Assembly: GCA_964017045.1 (NCBI GenBank)
Contig: OZ024811.1
Coordinates: 12,677,818 to 12,741,817, forward strand
DNA length: 64,000 nt
Direction: 5' to 3'
DNA from: Omphiscola glabra
Taxonomy: Eukaryota; Mollusca; Gastropoda; Lymnaeidae
Both the position numbers and the translations under genes were made by a program. Below, in pieces: positions 46,760-58,880 of this stretch. The stretch's first letter is position 1. Each line of letters begins with the position of its first letter. Below the pieces are notes generated by a model. The model did not search any database. It saw only the letters and a program-made list of their open reading frames with translations, and was not told the origin of the DNA.

Positions 46760-48190
46760 AAAAACAACCCTTTATGACTAGTGACCCCCAACATTTAAAA
46801 CAACTAAATAAAATTAAATTTAAAGCCATCACACTGCAAGAGAATTAATTTAAAAAAAAAAAAACAACCTTTCTTATGACTACTGACACTCAAGATTGAG
46901 AACCACTAAAAAAACATATTAAAAACCAGCACTAAAAGAAAAGTAGTCTAAAGAAAAAAATAAAATAAAAATACACCCATTATGCCTACTGACACCTAAT
47001 CCAATCTTGAGCATATGTAAAAAAAAAAAACTTAAATAAACGTATTAGAACATTATCATACTACAAGACACGTATTTGCAAACAAGAAAAATAAATAAAA
47101 ATACACAGATTATTATTTTATAACCAATAGCCCAGACAAGGTGAACAACACAATGAGGGCCAGCAAAATATGTACACCAGCTCGTTAGAGATAACTGAAA
47201 GAAACCGTGTGGAGAGCATCAAAGGCCACACGTTTCCAAATATCTATGGGCGAAACGCGAAAGCGAATGTCTGTAAGTTATCGTCAAGGATCATCGTGTG
47301 CAGTAATAACGCCAATGGGCGTAGATATTATAGAGCAAAAACTGATAAAATTCTTCAGAATTTCTACAGAATTGTGAGAACCTCTTAATCAACTTACATA
47401 AAAGTTTCATACTTCAAGATAAGTATTTTAAAAAAATAAGAAAAACGTCCCTTATGTCTACTGATCCCTAACCCGAGCTTGAGAAACACTCAATAAACTT
47501 AAATAAAATGATCACCCATTAATAATAATCATTAAAAAGCCTTCGAAGTGTGTAGTTCCATTTACATTATTTTGAGAACTCTTTAAATACAAATTATCAT
47601 CCCACAAGACAAGTACGTCCAAACAAATAAATCATTAAAAAAAACACTAACCCCACACAATGAGAACAACTCAATAAACTTTTAACCCTACAAGACTACA
47701 CGACCACAAATTAGTGAGCTAAATGGGTTTTAAAAGTGAACAAGACGAAGACGATTTACAATACACAATGCATGCAATTAATACCTATTAAATTCTCAAA
47801 CAAAACTCATTACTTATAAACCATCCCAAAACATGACCATTCATTAGAAAATACATATTAAACCATCACACTAAAAGAAAAATAAGAAAACGAAGAAAAA
47901 GACCCCCCCCCCCCCCCTAATCCTTTTTATGACCAGTGACACCCAAGATAGAGAACTAATCAAATTCGTTTTTAAAACCATCACACTATAAGACAATTAA
48001 TTTTTATAACATTAAAAAAACAACAACCTTTACGACTAATTGCCCCCCCCCCCCCCCAACCACACACAATGAGAATTACTCAATAAACTTAAATAAAATT
48101 ATCAAACTACAAGACAATTAATTTTTTGTTTGTTTTAATTTTAAAAACTTTATGACTAAGGAGCCCAAGCTTGAAAAGCACTACTTGGAA
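46760..48190. repeat. Decayed ~100-bp tandem array
   Basis: At least seven copies of a diverged unit with TTATGACTACTGACACCCAA, TTGAGAACCACT and CATCACACTAAAAGACAATT, spaced about 100 bp in the clearest stretches (46771, 46871, 46978; 47926, 48025, 48148). A less AT-rich segment at 47120-47390 interrupts the array. Confidence 0.7.
47120..47390 (+). other. Unassigned GC-richer insert with a 72-codon frame
   Basis: This stretch breaks the ~100-bp array. The plus frame 47170-47388 (SSLEITERNRVESIKGHTF, then CKLSSRIIVCSNNANGRRYY) is open but has no recognisable domain. It is likely a mobile-element piece. Confidence 0.3.
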
Positions 48191-48199
48191 AAGTGGTTG

Positions 48200-50460
48200 G
48201 TCTATATATCATTTTTTTAAAGTCCAGAAGTAGCGTGGGGCTCAAATGTTTGAAATCGCTGTGGCTTAAATTCTATTTATAAGTGTGACGGTTGTGAAGC
48301 AGCCGGTAAGGTTAGGTAGAAAGGATCATAGAAAGTTTCCCCCCGTATTTGTGCATAGCAATGGCTTATGTGATTGGAACCGGTCTAACAATCTAACGAT
48401 CAAAGGTGATCAATTAGTTTGGTGATAAAAAGATTAGATGGATATGTAAGACGGAGGCGTAATGAGATAGTACGGATAGATTTGAAAAAAATAACATATT
48501 CTAAAGTAATAAAGCAACAAGAAAATTACCCACGATACTAAACATTGCTTTATCTCGTCATGTAGTTCAATAATATGTTGTGTCATAGAATGGATGAAAG
48601 AAGAACTGCTATGATTACAATTTATGGTGATGGGACAACGTTTAATAAAGGGGAAGAATTTGTAGAAATCGAATAAAGTTTATTTTATAAATTAAGAAGA
48701 CAATTGGCATGCTAAGAGGGAGATGTTTTGAGGCTGCGAATGTGAACTTTGTGGATTAAAATCAAGGGAATAATGGGAGTCACTGTTGTTAGTATGAAAG
48801 ATTTTTGGTCCGTGAGTTGTGTCATGAAATGTATTATTTTGACTAAATTGGCTTTGGATTACAGAAAATGCATAATAAACAAGTTTATTGATATAAGGCG
48901 TTAGATAAATAGAGTACAAGACAGTTCATTTGGGGGAGATAATGTTTAAATGAGAGTTTTAAATCTCAATAAACACAAAGTATGTAGTGGGAAAAAAAAG
49001 AGAAATAAGAGTTGAATATAAATGAATCGTGTTTAATGAAGTATCGATATGAGCTGGTAAGATATAGAGGATGTGTTTTAAAAAGTGTATCCTTCAGAGC
49101 ATATTTTGCAATTAAATGTATCTGTGTAAAAGATCAGAAGAATAAAGATAAAACCGTATTATTTTATCATGTGTTTGAATTCTAGGATTCAATTTGCCTG
49201 GTTTTCTTAGTGCATAGTGTAACAGCATTAAAGTGTACCCAAGACAAATTTTCCAGAAACACTCGAAGAGTCTCGACCAGAGAAACGCCAGTATTTTTAA
49301 AGATAATTTGTCGGTACCAGTACCACATGCAGAATGTACTTTACGTAACAAAGAGCTAAGAGTTAAACACACACGTACACTACTGACGATGATTTGTCAT
49401 GTATAGCACAATTACATAGACATAGATCAATACATTGAACAGCACAATATTTTAACCGATTAAACGATCCATTAAATGACCGAGTGGCTGGTTGTACCTA
49501 CCTGATTTCACTCAAATCAACCAAAGGAACATGAATCTACAATACTAGCATCCATCATAAATACTTAATAAGGTCCAATAAATGGAAATTCATTATAAAA
49601 CGATATAAAGCAACGCATTTGTTATTTGTGACTATTTAGTTTGTGTGTGGGGGACACACAAAGATGATACTTATCTAAATTTATATGCTAGAAAAAATTG
49701 TCATTGCCACCTCTATACTAAATGAAATCTCAAGTCTGAATTCACACTGAGCACTTTACCCACACGATAAATTATGCTTGGGAAAAATAATACTAATAAT
49801 ATCAGCAACAGCACTGGATGTGTTCCTCCAGTATAGATATATATCTAATTACGATTTTTAGACATCCTCTAATAAAATGTAAAATGGACCTTGTTCAATA
49901 TTTCTGTTCTCGTTCTATTACTTCAATCTCGTGAAAACCTACTTCCACTAATAAAATAATAAAAAGACATAAAGCATGTGTAACCGTGGTGATATAGTAA
50001 AGTGAATACTTCACACATGAAAGAGACACTTTTAAAACACCTCCATATGTTATGACTGATTATTCTGAAACACACACATACACACTCAATATATAATACA
50101 GGGAATTTCCAAAATTCATAACCACTGGAGTTACACTCCATAGAAAGCCGACGTTGCTTAAGTTGTTTTTTTTTTTAAAACTAAAACTTAATCATTGTTT
50201 AAGTAAGCGAACTTTGGCCTACTTACGTCTCAATAGATTGTATTCAAACATACGTGCAAGCCAGCAATCCGTGTCAAACAATGGCGGTGTCAGCCTAAAC
50301 TGAATGTATTGGCAAAGTAATTCATTTTTTAATTATTTTGGTCCAAGTTTGTCAAACGGCGAAGTCAGATTTATCGGTCAGAATAATGAATTAGAAACTT
50401 TAATTTCAACACCTACAAGTATCGTACAAATACAATAAATATTATTTTTTTCATTTGGGT
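48200..50460. other. Intergenic, no gene seen
   Basis: AT-rich. Minus frames at 48692-48919, 49112-49372 and 49923-50141 have no domain, splice or composition support. Confidence 0.45.
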
Positions 50461-50469
50461 TGGAAGGAT

Positions 50470-50730
50470 TTACAGCGGCAACATATTGGATATATTTTGC
50501 ATCGAAAAAATCACATATTTTCTATTTGCTGTAGTGTCTATTTTGTTCACATTAGCTACAGTGATTTTAGTCCACTTCTCATATTTATCAGGATTTGGTT
50601 GCTTTGTTACTTTTAGAATGTGTATCATATTTTGCATCTCCTTATTCGCATTCAAGTGAATGGGAAATAGTCTAAATTGTGTAGTTCTGATTTGATGAGT
50701 TTGGATGACGTCCGTATGTAACTTTAACAT
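50470..50730 (-). other. Exon-like frame, possible Ig-type fragment
   Basis: 86 codons on the minus strand, with a composition that looks coding: TTQFRLFPIHLNANKEM, IHILKVTKQPNPDKYEKWTK, NVNKIDTTANRKYVIFSMQN, then a stop. The strand pattern (H-I-L-K-V, E-K-W-T-K-I) faintly recalls the Ig-type domains of gastropod fibrinogen-related proteins. On the minus strand an Ig exon would precede coiled-coil exons at lower coordinates, and none is seen there. Family assignment is a guess. Confidence 0.25.
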
Positions 50731-50739
50731 ATGTTTATT

Positions 50740-52560
50740 TTTTTAATTAGTAATGCTGGTTGGGAAGGGGGAGCGGGGAGACGCTCTACAAGGCATTAGA
50801 GCCTTGAGTTATCAATACAACAATGTAACGATTTTATTTTATGTTCGGAAATCTCTCTTGACAGAGCTTAACAGAAAGATGCAGCTTCTCACCAATATCC
50901 ATGCTATAATGACATAAAATTAAACAGAAATACGTTTATTTAATCTATAACTTAACATAAAAAATGTAAATTAGGAAACACTACAAGGCTTTGGTAAAAA
51001 TGCAAACCTATACGTTAATTGCCAAAGATGTGAAACAAATCTATCGTTACTTATTTTAAAATATCGGTGGATTTTATCTAATAATACTTTTTGTGGAGAC
51101 GGGTGGAGGGTGTAAACACTTCACCGTGGCCGAATGAACAAGGGCACATAAGGGCAAATGCCCAAATGACAACTTGAACTGAATTATGGTGATGATGATG
51201 AATTTGGAGAGAGGTTTCAACAATTTTAAAAAGACGCGTAATCTCTTGTTTTTTTCAAAAGATTTAAATGGGACAGTTTAAACATTAAAAAAAAAGTTTT
51301 GTACATTATCCAACCTAATAATATAAAAGAATAAGTTCTTTCCCGCTAAGGGGGCCGCAATATTTACTCTTACAAGGAAACGTTCATAAAAAGTCAGCTT
51401 GTTCAAGGGAATGCATTTACAAAAAAAGTAATAATAACTTGACTTCTTTCTGCATTCTTTTCCTAATTTAAGTTGATAAATAGCCATAGCCTTGGAAATT
51501 ACCTATTCTTAAAAAGATATAATTGAAAGTTAGACTTGACTTTAAATTAGTTTTTTGGCTTTGCCCAGTATAAATGTGATATCCGATTATGGGTCCTGAC
51601 ACGTCACCGAAATACAAAAATATTTTCATTTATCGTTTTATATAGTGACGCTATTCTAAAATTAGATTGTTCAAATGGGTAGCTCTATGTTAGGATATCT
51701 GGTGTCTTTTTATGCAGGAACTGGAATACCCCATGCTTGACTACTGGATGCCGGACTATTGGATCTCGCCATATGTTGAACAACTGGAGTTTTATTTATA
51801 CGGCACTACTGAATATTTGACGTCTGGATGCTGGACTATTGGATGTCTCTGTAGGCTGGACTTCTTGATGTTACTCTAAAGCTTCTGTAGTTGCATATGT
51901 GTACTGTTTTTTGTAGACCACTTATCTATACATAAAGCTAAAATTGTTTTACTCTGTCTTTAACTGTTTTTTGTGCTAAATATTTATTTTTTTACAATAA
52001 GTTCACTTTTCTTTTAATGTCATTCTTCAAGATTTCCTTCACCCTTTATATATTTCTTTTTTCAGTTTTAATTCCTATGTAATAACCAAAAATGAGAACA
52101 GTTTATGCCAATGTCATGTGTTAACGCTTAGTACAGAAAGAAAAATGAAAAACAGTGAATTCTGGGGAGGGGGCTTGGGTATGATTTAAACTGAGAATCT
52201 TGGACTCACCTAATCTGATAAAAATGTGTTAAGATTCCATAACAAGGTAATGTTTTATTGAAATTATCTAGATTTGCATATCATAACTGGAGCAATTTTG
52301 AATAGGCCGATAACTTGATAATTGCTGTTACAAATTCTGTTACTGATCAATCGGAAACTTTTCCTATTACGCAAATTTCCGATTAACTGCCGATTAATTG
52401 ATGCAACCCTTTTCGTAAACAATGACAAATGTTGTTGTTCTTGTCATTGTTAAATGTGTGTTTGTATCATAATAAGGTTCATTAAAAATAAATTGTGTCA
52501 ACTTATCAAATCATCAAATTTATCGTTCTTACGACTGCTCATATTTTCAAACTGCTCGTT
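50740..52560. other. Intergenic, no gene seen
   Basis: Contains a loosely repeated GGATGCTGGACTATTGGATG motif (51745-51870) and a repeat-like piece at 51100-51215. No gene. Confidence 0.45.
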
Positions 52561-52735
52561 CTACAGAGACGACATGAGATTAATATATTTTTTCAGTTGA
52601 TTCATTTTATCAGACATTTCATTATAATGTTGATTGGTACTCTCGACGCTCTTTGACAAATCTTGTACAGACATAAGGGCGTCATTGCTACAGGTTCTAA
52701 CAGAGCTGATCTGTTTATTGAGTTCATCCATTGAG
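52561..52735 (-). pseudogene. Partial coiled-coil exon copy (C1q cluster)
   Basis: The minus frame reads MDELNKQISSVRTCSNDAL, then SVQDLSKSVESTNQHYNEM and KMNQLKKYINLMSSL, then a stop (TAG at 52563-52561). It matches the second half of the exon at 57532-57128 nearly residue for residue. The first half of that exon and its donor are missing here, so this copy is truncated. It keeps GAG (Glu) where the 57-kb copy has a TAG stop. Confidence 0.8.
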
Positions 52736-53577
52736 AAATTAAATTATATTTTATATTCTTATTTACTTAACATGACAACAAAACGTGGGTAGATGTTTTG
52801 CTTCGTTTTCTCATTTTTTCTTAGATTTTACATTTGTGTTTATTTATATTATCCAGTTTTGTGTTAAAATTTTCTTGTTTTTCTTGAATTATTTCAGTCG
52901 TCTTTTTAAGTGAGAATGCAACTCCCTCTAAGTTTGGCCAATATCATATAAATACTATGAATAGTATCAGATTCAACAGCTATGCCTGTGTTTGTATAAA
53001 AATATTCATTTATTGTATTCAGTTTGTACCAGATTAGCTGAAGTTATTGATTGAAATGGTCCCTTTTAACCTGCTTCAGACTTATCGTTACTTATTTGTA
53101 TGTAGGACAATAAGTCTTAGTGTATTTAAAACAATCTGCTACACAAAACAAGCTAATTGATGTTCGTATTTTAACAATTTGTTGCCAAAAATATCAATCA
53201 TTCTATACACGTAATTGCAACCAACTATTACAATATTAATAAAAGTAAGATTTGTCACCACCAAACATTTACCTGGTTTTTATACGGTTTCTTCCATGTT
53301 ATGCAGCGATCTGACAACTGCCAGTGCCAATCAGTGGGTTATTTTTTGACAAAAATGGCTGACAAAGGCAATTCACTCATACTACGATATATATAAGTCT
53401 CTTTCGTTGCATATTAAAGACAATGATACGTTAATACGTTTTTGGTATTATTTGGAAACACCAACAATTTTCTCAAAATACCACGCACTGGTGTAAGGAC
53501 AAAACTTCATCTGATTGAGCCCTAGTATTAAAAGTATCTATTAGAACATTCAATAACATTTTATAACCTTATACAAA

Positions 53578-53775
53578 GTGATGGGTGGTCGTCTGGTCCA
53601 AACTGATTCAGTCTCAAGCGCATGGTCTGGAGTTCAATGATCCCCGCCAAAGCATAGTCCAGCTAAAACAAAACAAGCAATCCGGGTGGATGGGACTCGT
53701 TAACCTTGGAAGGAAACACATCTAAGAGAAGGATTCTCTGAAGTGAAGCCTATAGATGAAGTCCTAAGGTGTATA
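53578..53775 (+). mobile_element. tRNA-derived SINE, copy 2
   Basis: Same family and orientation as 40108-40325: GGGTGGTCGTCTGGTCCAAA head, GGAGTTCAATGATCCCC box, CCGGGTGGAT, TCTAAGAGAAGGATTCTCTG, ending near AGTCCTAAGG. It lies about where a C1q exon would be expected if the 7.5-kb duplication spacing held. Confidence 0.75.
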
Positions 53776-53779
53776 TCAT

Positions 53780-54028
53780 TTGCACAATTCCGACAATTCC
53801 TCCGACGTCTCTGGTGCCAAACTGTATAATCCACATGATTTTCCTTGGATGGTCCAGCGACATTGGAAGAGGCGATTCGATGTGCAGGTACCAGCTAAAA
53901 ATCCTAAAAAGAAAAAATTCAGGCCTTGTGAATTTTGTCCTGAAAAGTCTGCACCATCATCACATTGTAGCAGACAGATTCCAGCGAAAGAAAAAAACAA
54001 CTTCTTCACACTTTTTTTTTTTTTTTGA
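53780..54028 (+). pseudogene. Possible piggyBac-like transposase tail
   Basis: The plus frame carries NPHDFPWMVQRHWKRRFDVQ, then VPAKNPKKKKFRPCEFCPEK. The sequence (R/H-F ... P-x-K ... K-P-x-R-x-C-x-x-C) is like the segment before the C-terminal cysteine ring of piggyBac-type transposases. The rest of the ring pattern breaks down into a poly-T tract. The call is a resemblance only. Confidence 0.35.
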
Positions 54029-54419
54029 AGAAATAAACAAAATTCTTGTAAAATCGATTATTAAAACCCAAACTACTAAAAACATTTTCTTTTAAAATGA
54101 CTGTTAAAAAAATTCCATCCAGTTTCAGTTGATACAATTATAAAGAAAACAAATAAACACTATTTATACAATGCACGATTAATTAATGTTTAACATAATC
54201 AACAAAGAAAAATTTGGATATGCTATCATTTTAATAAAGTTAAAAAAATTCTAAAGACAAATTAACCATAAACAAAGTTATAACTTGCGTAATGCTGTTG
54301 GTAATCGGGGCACGCACAGTTTGGTTGACAAATTCTTCATTAACCCAAGCATCTACTTGCTTGTTTTAGTTTACACATAAGATACAAGATGACAATAAAA
54401 TTACATTTTATTAATAATT

Positions 54420-54614
54420 TTATGTAAACTTCATGATTAAATAGCTAACGTAAATCATTTTTAGATCTAGAGCGCATATTAGAAATAGTACCGTTTTCCT
54501 CTCTCCCTTGAGTATATTAATTTGTTGATTTATAACGTTTATAAAGCCCTGAGTTTCTTTTGCTGTATTAGTCTTTTCGCATGAAGGTGTTATAATATGA
54601 TACTTTTTTTGCAA
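54420..54614 (-). other. Exon-like frame, possibly coiled-coil
   Basis: The minus frame contains TPSCEKTNTAKETQGF, then INVINQQINILKGERKT, followed by a possible AAAACG|GTACTA donor. It is polar with some heptad character, and is in the right place for a 3' exon of the broken copy whose exons lie at 57532 and 55554. No clear counterpart was found in the intact copy. Confidence 0.25.
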
Positions 54615-54786
54615 TAAGAATGAATATATAATTCAATACATTTTTTCGGTGATGTTTATTTAGCTGTAATGATCTGTGGACCATGATGAATTGAATTGTA
54701 GATCAGTTGTTTTTTTAAAAATGTATATACAATTATGATGTCATGGTAAAATAAATGTCTCGTTTGTTTTAAATATTTGTCAAGTT

Positions 54787-55265
54787 CAGTGGTTCCCAAA
54801 TTATGCGCATTACAGCGTCACCCTGGGGTGACGTGTTACCTTTTGGCAAGACCATGCAAAACGGGCTAAACTTAATAACTTTAAAAAAATTTTTTTTAAA
54901 TTTATTTGTTATCACGAAAAAGTGTATTTGTAAACATTTAATATAGTGGGCTTAGTGAAAACCTAAATATGGAAGGACACCAAAAAAAGGGGAACTACTT
55001 ACAAATGTAACTAAATTCGTCACTCACTTGGAACCACAACCTCCAACAACCCACACATTTTTCGCTACCGATTTGTGACACAAATTAGATACACCTACCA
55101 CATTTTAAACCCATTCCATAAAAATGGACCCCCTCACCCACAAAATTATTTTCGTTGCTAGTTAATATCTTTAGGGTATATATGTTTTCCGATGGTCTTA
55201 GGCGACCCCTGTGAAAGCGTCGTTCGACCCCCAAAGGGGTCGCGACCCACGGGTTGAGAATCGCT
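54787..55265. mobile_element. hAT-like non-autonomous element
   Basis: Ends are CAGTGGTTCCCAA (left) and TTGAGAATCGCTG (right), an imperfect inverted match (10 of 13). Inside are TCACCCTGGGGTGACG and GACCCCCAAAGGGGTCGCGA, as in widespread hAT-derived repeats that start CAGTGGTTCTCAA. No 8-bp target duplication could be seen, so the copy is old. Confidence 0.6.
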
Positions 55266-55449
55266 GTCTTAGACAGACATCCTTTACTAAAATTAATAAG
55301 AACAAGACCCCCACCAAAAACTGTAACAAGTTACAAGTACTAATACACATTTTTTGTAAACTCTGAATTCATATTAAAAATGAAATACAAATAAATAATT
55401 ATAAAAGATCGCTTTCATATTTTAACAACATTTAAATATAACACAATAC

Positions 55450-55554
55450 CTCTAAAAGATGTTTTCCGCCAGAGTTGCTTTTCTTGTTTAATGTGTCATT
55501 TAATTGTTCCAATGGAGTCAGTCTCTTAACTAGCATTTGACAAACCATACCAAT
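55450..55554 (-). pseudogene. C1q-cluster copy B: coiled-coil exon 2
   Basis: 105 nt (35 codons) with the same ends as its twin at 63054-62950: CCACAG acceptor, GAG|GTATTG donor. It codes for IGMVCQMLVKRLTPLEQL, then NDTLNKKSNSGGKHLLE. The exon itself is unbroken. It is called pseudogene because the exon upstream (57532-57128) has a stop and no C1q exon follows. Confidence 0.75.
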
Positions 55555-57127
55555 CTGTGGAATATACAAATGTCACCATAGACAGATCTTATCAAATCAA
55601 ATGTCTTTTGATAAAAGAAGTTCTCTAAATATATATTATACTAACTAATTCGATATAACTGTCTGCACATTTAGTGTCAGAAAAAAACAAATATTGCTTT
55701 TTCTTGAATTAAATACAGAACATATTTGGAATCAGCTTAGTTGTAATGCATTATTTCTGAAATATTTCAAAGTAACATTTTTTTAAAATATTGACGGATG
55801 AATGAAAATAATGAATTAATTGGTGTCAAATATTCCGTTGTCTAGTTTATTATGATGCAAGTCAATTATATCGCCTGGTCTGTTACATCCAACTTAACAA
55901 CGACTGTCCCTCTCTCTGATAAGAAGCACTAATGTCCAATGTGCACTACGCAGTATTTTATTATATACACTAAATAAATCAAATGGATCCATTGACATCA
56001 AGATAATGTTATAACAATTATATTTTCTATTCAGAGAAGAGATATGCACAGGCACAAGACTTACAGAGAATATAATCCAAAAAATAATATCTTCTTTGTC
56101 GCTCCCATTAGCTCATATTATAGATGCTTTGTTCACTCCCAGCTCAAAATCGTTGTCTCCCCTTTTATCTCCCATATTCACGCACTCGTCAAAGACTTGA
56201 AAACAGTTCACGCATGTTGACATAATAGAATTGTCACAACATCACAACGCACACACACTACTTCTCATTTCATGACCTTTACAGTTGATACGTTTTTATT
56301 AGTTATAATTAAATATAATCTGATTCATTTTTGTCCTATCATAGAAAGAGAAGCAAAATATTAAACAACACTACTCCGAGCTCACCCTTTTTTTCAAACC
56401 TTTTCTTAGTTTTACGAATTGCTTAAAGCGCTTTTAGTTTTACTGAAGGCTCAACTGCACGTAACTAATCTTTCACATATAGCCCAGAAGGGAACATGAT
56501 CTCTTGTTACAAGTGGACTTGAACTTGACTAGTCAAGGGATGAGGGGAACACATATGTTTAAAAAAATTGAATGGCTCCGCTTTGAAGATATATCTGGTT
56601 TCTAACATGTTGGCCAGGTCCATTATGAATGACCAGTTTGGCCACTGCTACATTATTAATTAGTATGTGTGATTACATTTGAAATTTACTTAGAAATTAT
56701 CTAAACATTTTAACACTGTATTTTAATTAAAATTGTATTTTTAAATGTATTAAAATCTTAAAGTTTGATATAATTACCTTAATTTTAATGCCAATAATGA
56801 TTACATTTTAAGTAACGTTTCTGAACAAAAACAATTTTAATTAAGATAAAAATACATACTAAAGTAAAAAACAAACATTTCGAGATAATGAAGTTTCATG
56901 TTTGCCTTATTTAACGGGAGGGACTTAATAATGTGATCCAAATTTGTGCGCTACACTTGGCAAAACCGGATAAGAAAAGTTCACAGTTAAGATTAATTTT
57001 GCCAAAAATGTCATTTCAGTATGACAAGCACGAGGGCCTTCTAATTTAAAATGTATTAACACTTTTAATAATTTAAGAACTTTTATATTATTTAACTGAA
57101 AATGAAATGATGCATTACAAAGTTTAC

Positions 57128-57532
57128 CAAATTTTCTGTTTTATCTTTATAGAGACGTTCCATAATTTCCAACTTCTCTGTGCACTGAGTTGACATGAGA
57201 TTAATGGAGATTTCCAGTTGATTCATTTTATTAGAAATCTCATTATAATGTTGATTTATACTCTAGACACTCTTTGAAAAATCGTGTATAGACATAAGGG
57301 CATCATTGCTGCAAGTTCTAACAGAGCTGATTTGTTTATTGAGGTCCTTCACCGAGACATTGACAGACTTATTTTCTTCTTCTAATCTGTTTAATTTGTC
57401 ATCAGCATTTGTTACAGTTTCAAAAAATTCATCAACATTTGATTTAATGTCTTGGTATCTTTTCTCCAGATCAGTAATTGTATTCTTAAGTTTTTTCTCA
57501 GACTTCAATTTTGCATTTGTTAAAATGTCCAC
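57128..57532 (-). pseudogene. C1q-cluster copy B: long coiled-coil exon with nonsense codon
   Basis: 405 nt (135 codons) between a weak AAAAAG acceptor and TTG|GTAAAC. A strong coiled coil: LTNAKLKSEKKLKNTITDL, EEENKSVNVSVKDLNKQISS, ISNKMNQLEISINLMSTQ, ending ERLYKDKTENL. A TAG at 57265-57263 breaks it, where the copy at 52.6 kb has GAG. The frame stays open on both sides of that codon, so the loss is recent or the site varies between individuals. The last bases match the exon entering the window at 64000. Confidence 0.8.
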
Positions 57533-58207
57533 CTTTTTATGATCTTATATAGTTCATTTATGTAAGTAGATTTGATTTGTCATTTATGTAATTGTGGCGA
57601 CTGATCTTTGGTGTGGGAATGTTTTTATCAAATTTAGTGCATGAAAAAGGCGAATGGATACATTAAATCCCGAATGCGTCACAAATCCACAGTATATAGC
57701 AATAGCTACACTTAAGATATCCACACCAAATCGTGCAATAATTAAACACAAATATTTCATTAAATGTCCCCAAGAAAAATAGGAAAAACGGAATTTTGGT
57801 GGTTAGGGAGGGGTGGGAGTTGAAAATACGGTAGAGTGCGTCATCATCGGAAACGAGTCTATGTGGCATGTTTCAGGTCGATAGGACGACAGGAAGAGTG
57901 TCAATTAAACTTCCGAGGATTTTGGACAGAAAGTGAAAAGGTAAAAGAAATGTTAATGTAATGTATTTTAAAAAGACACACAAAAACGCACGCACAAACC
58001 CACACACAATCACACAACTGAAATCAAGATCTTCAGCGAAATACCACAATGTGCATGTGAATTTGTTGATTATTAAAAAAAAAAAATATTGAATCAGAAT
58101 ATCACCGGAAGTAATTATATAAATGGGTGGAAAAAAGTTTACTAAAGTTAAGTGTAAAATCTAATTATTTTACTTTTAAGTTGACCTGATTTTCTTCAAA
58201 TTCGTAA

Positions 58208-58262
58208 CAATTTCCGTAATTTTGTTAGACATTTCAGCTACACGGTTCGCAACTGAATCTTT
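58208..58262 (-). pseudogene. C1q-cluster orphan exon 3 with lost donor
   Basis: 55 nt, KDSVANRVAEMSNKITEI, a twin of 62371-62317. Its donor reads G|TTACG in place of G|GTAAG, so splicing is abolished. A scrap of exon 2 (GMVCQLL) lies just upstream at about 58308-58342, with the rest deleted. Confidence 0.7.
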
Positions 58263-58667
58263 CTGTAAATAAATGAGTTGAAAAAAAAATTATTACACAT
58301 TTCGATCCAGCAGTTGACAAACCATACCAAACTGTGCAACATGTATATTTCATCACTCCGAAATCTGCTACAATCAAATGGCAGATGTTAAGAGACAATA
58401 GTTTCTCTTTAATAATAAAAAGTATATAATGCACTAAATGATATGTGTTTTATGTTTGCACTAGATGTAGTTTCAGTAACAAAAAAATGTTTTGTCGCGA
58501 TTTACATTCATATCATCGTTGGAAACAGATTTTTACAGTATCCCAGGGAAAGTTGTGAACAACACCAGCCCCCCTCCCCCACAATACACACACACTTTCC
58601 ATATTTTCCATTTTTTCTTTATTTGGATTTTTTTAGCTTGAAGATCTGCTTAAGTACTTTTTTGTGA

Positions 58668-58880
58668 GAGACATTGTTATTGAGTAAGACATTGTTATTG
58701 AGTAAGACACTGCTATAGCGTGAGAAAAATTTATTAATTTAGACACTGTTATCGCGTGAGACGCATTTATTAATTAAGAGACACTGTTATTGAGTAAGAC
58801 ACTGTTATTGAGTAAGACACTGTTATTGAGTAAGACACTGTTATTGAGTAAGACACTGTTATTGAGAAAGACACTGTTTG
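58668..58880. repeat. 18-bp tandem repeat, about 10 copies
   Basis: Units of GACACTGTTATTGAGTAA, with CATTGTT and TATCGCGTGAG variants and two longer spacers containing TTTATTAATT. Confidence 0.9.

Noticed and set aside
53776..54009. C1q exon of copy B, expected here from the 7.5-kb spacing
   Set aside because: The minus frame present shows no C1q pattern; SINE and transposon-like sequence occupy the place.
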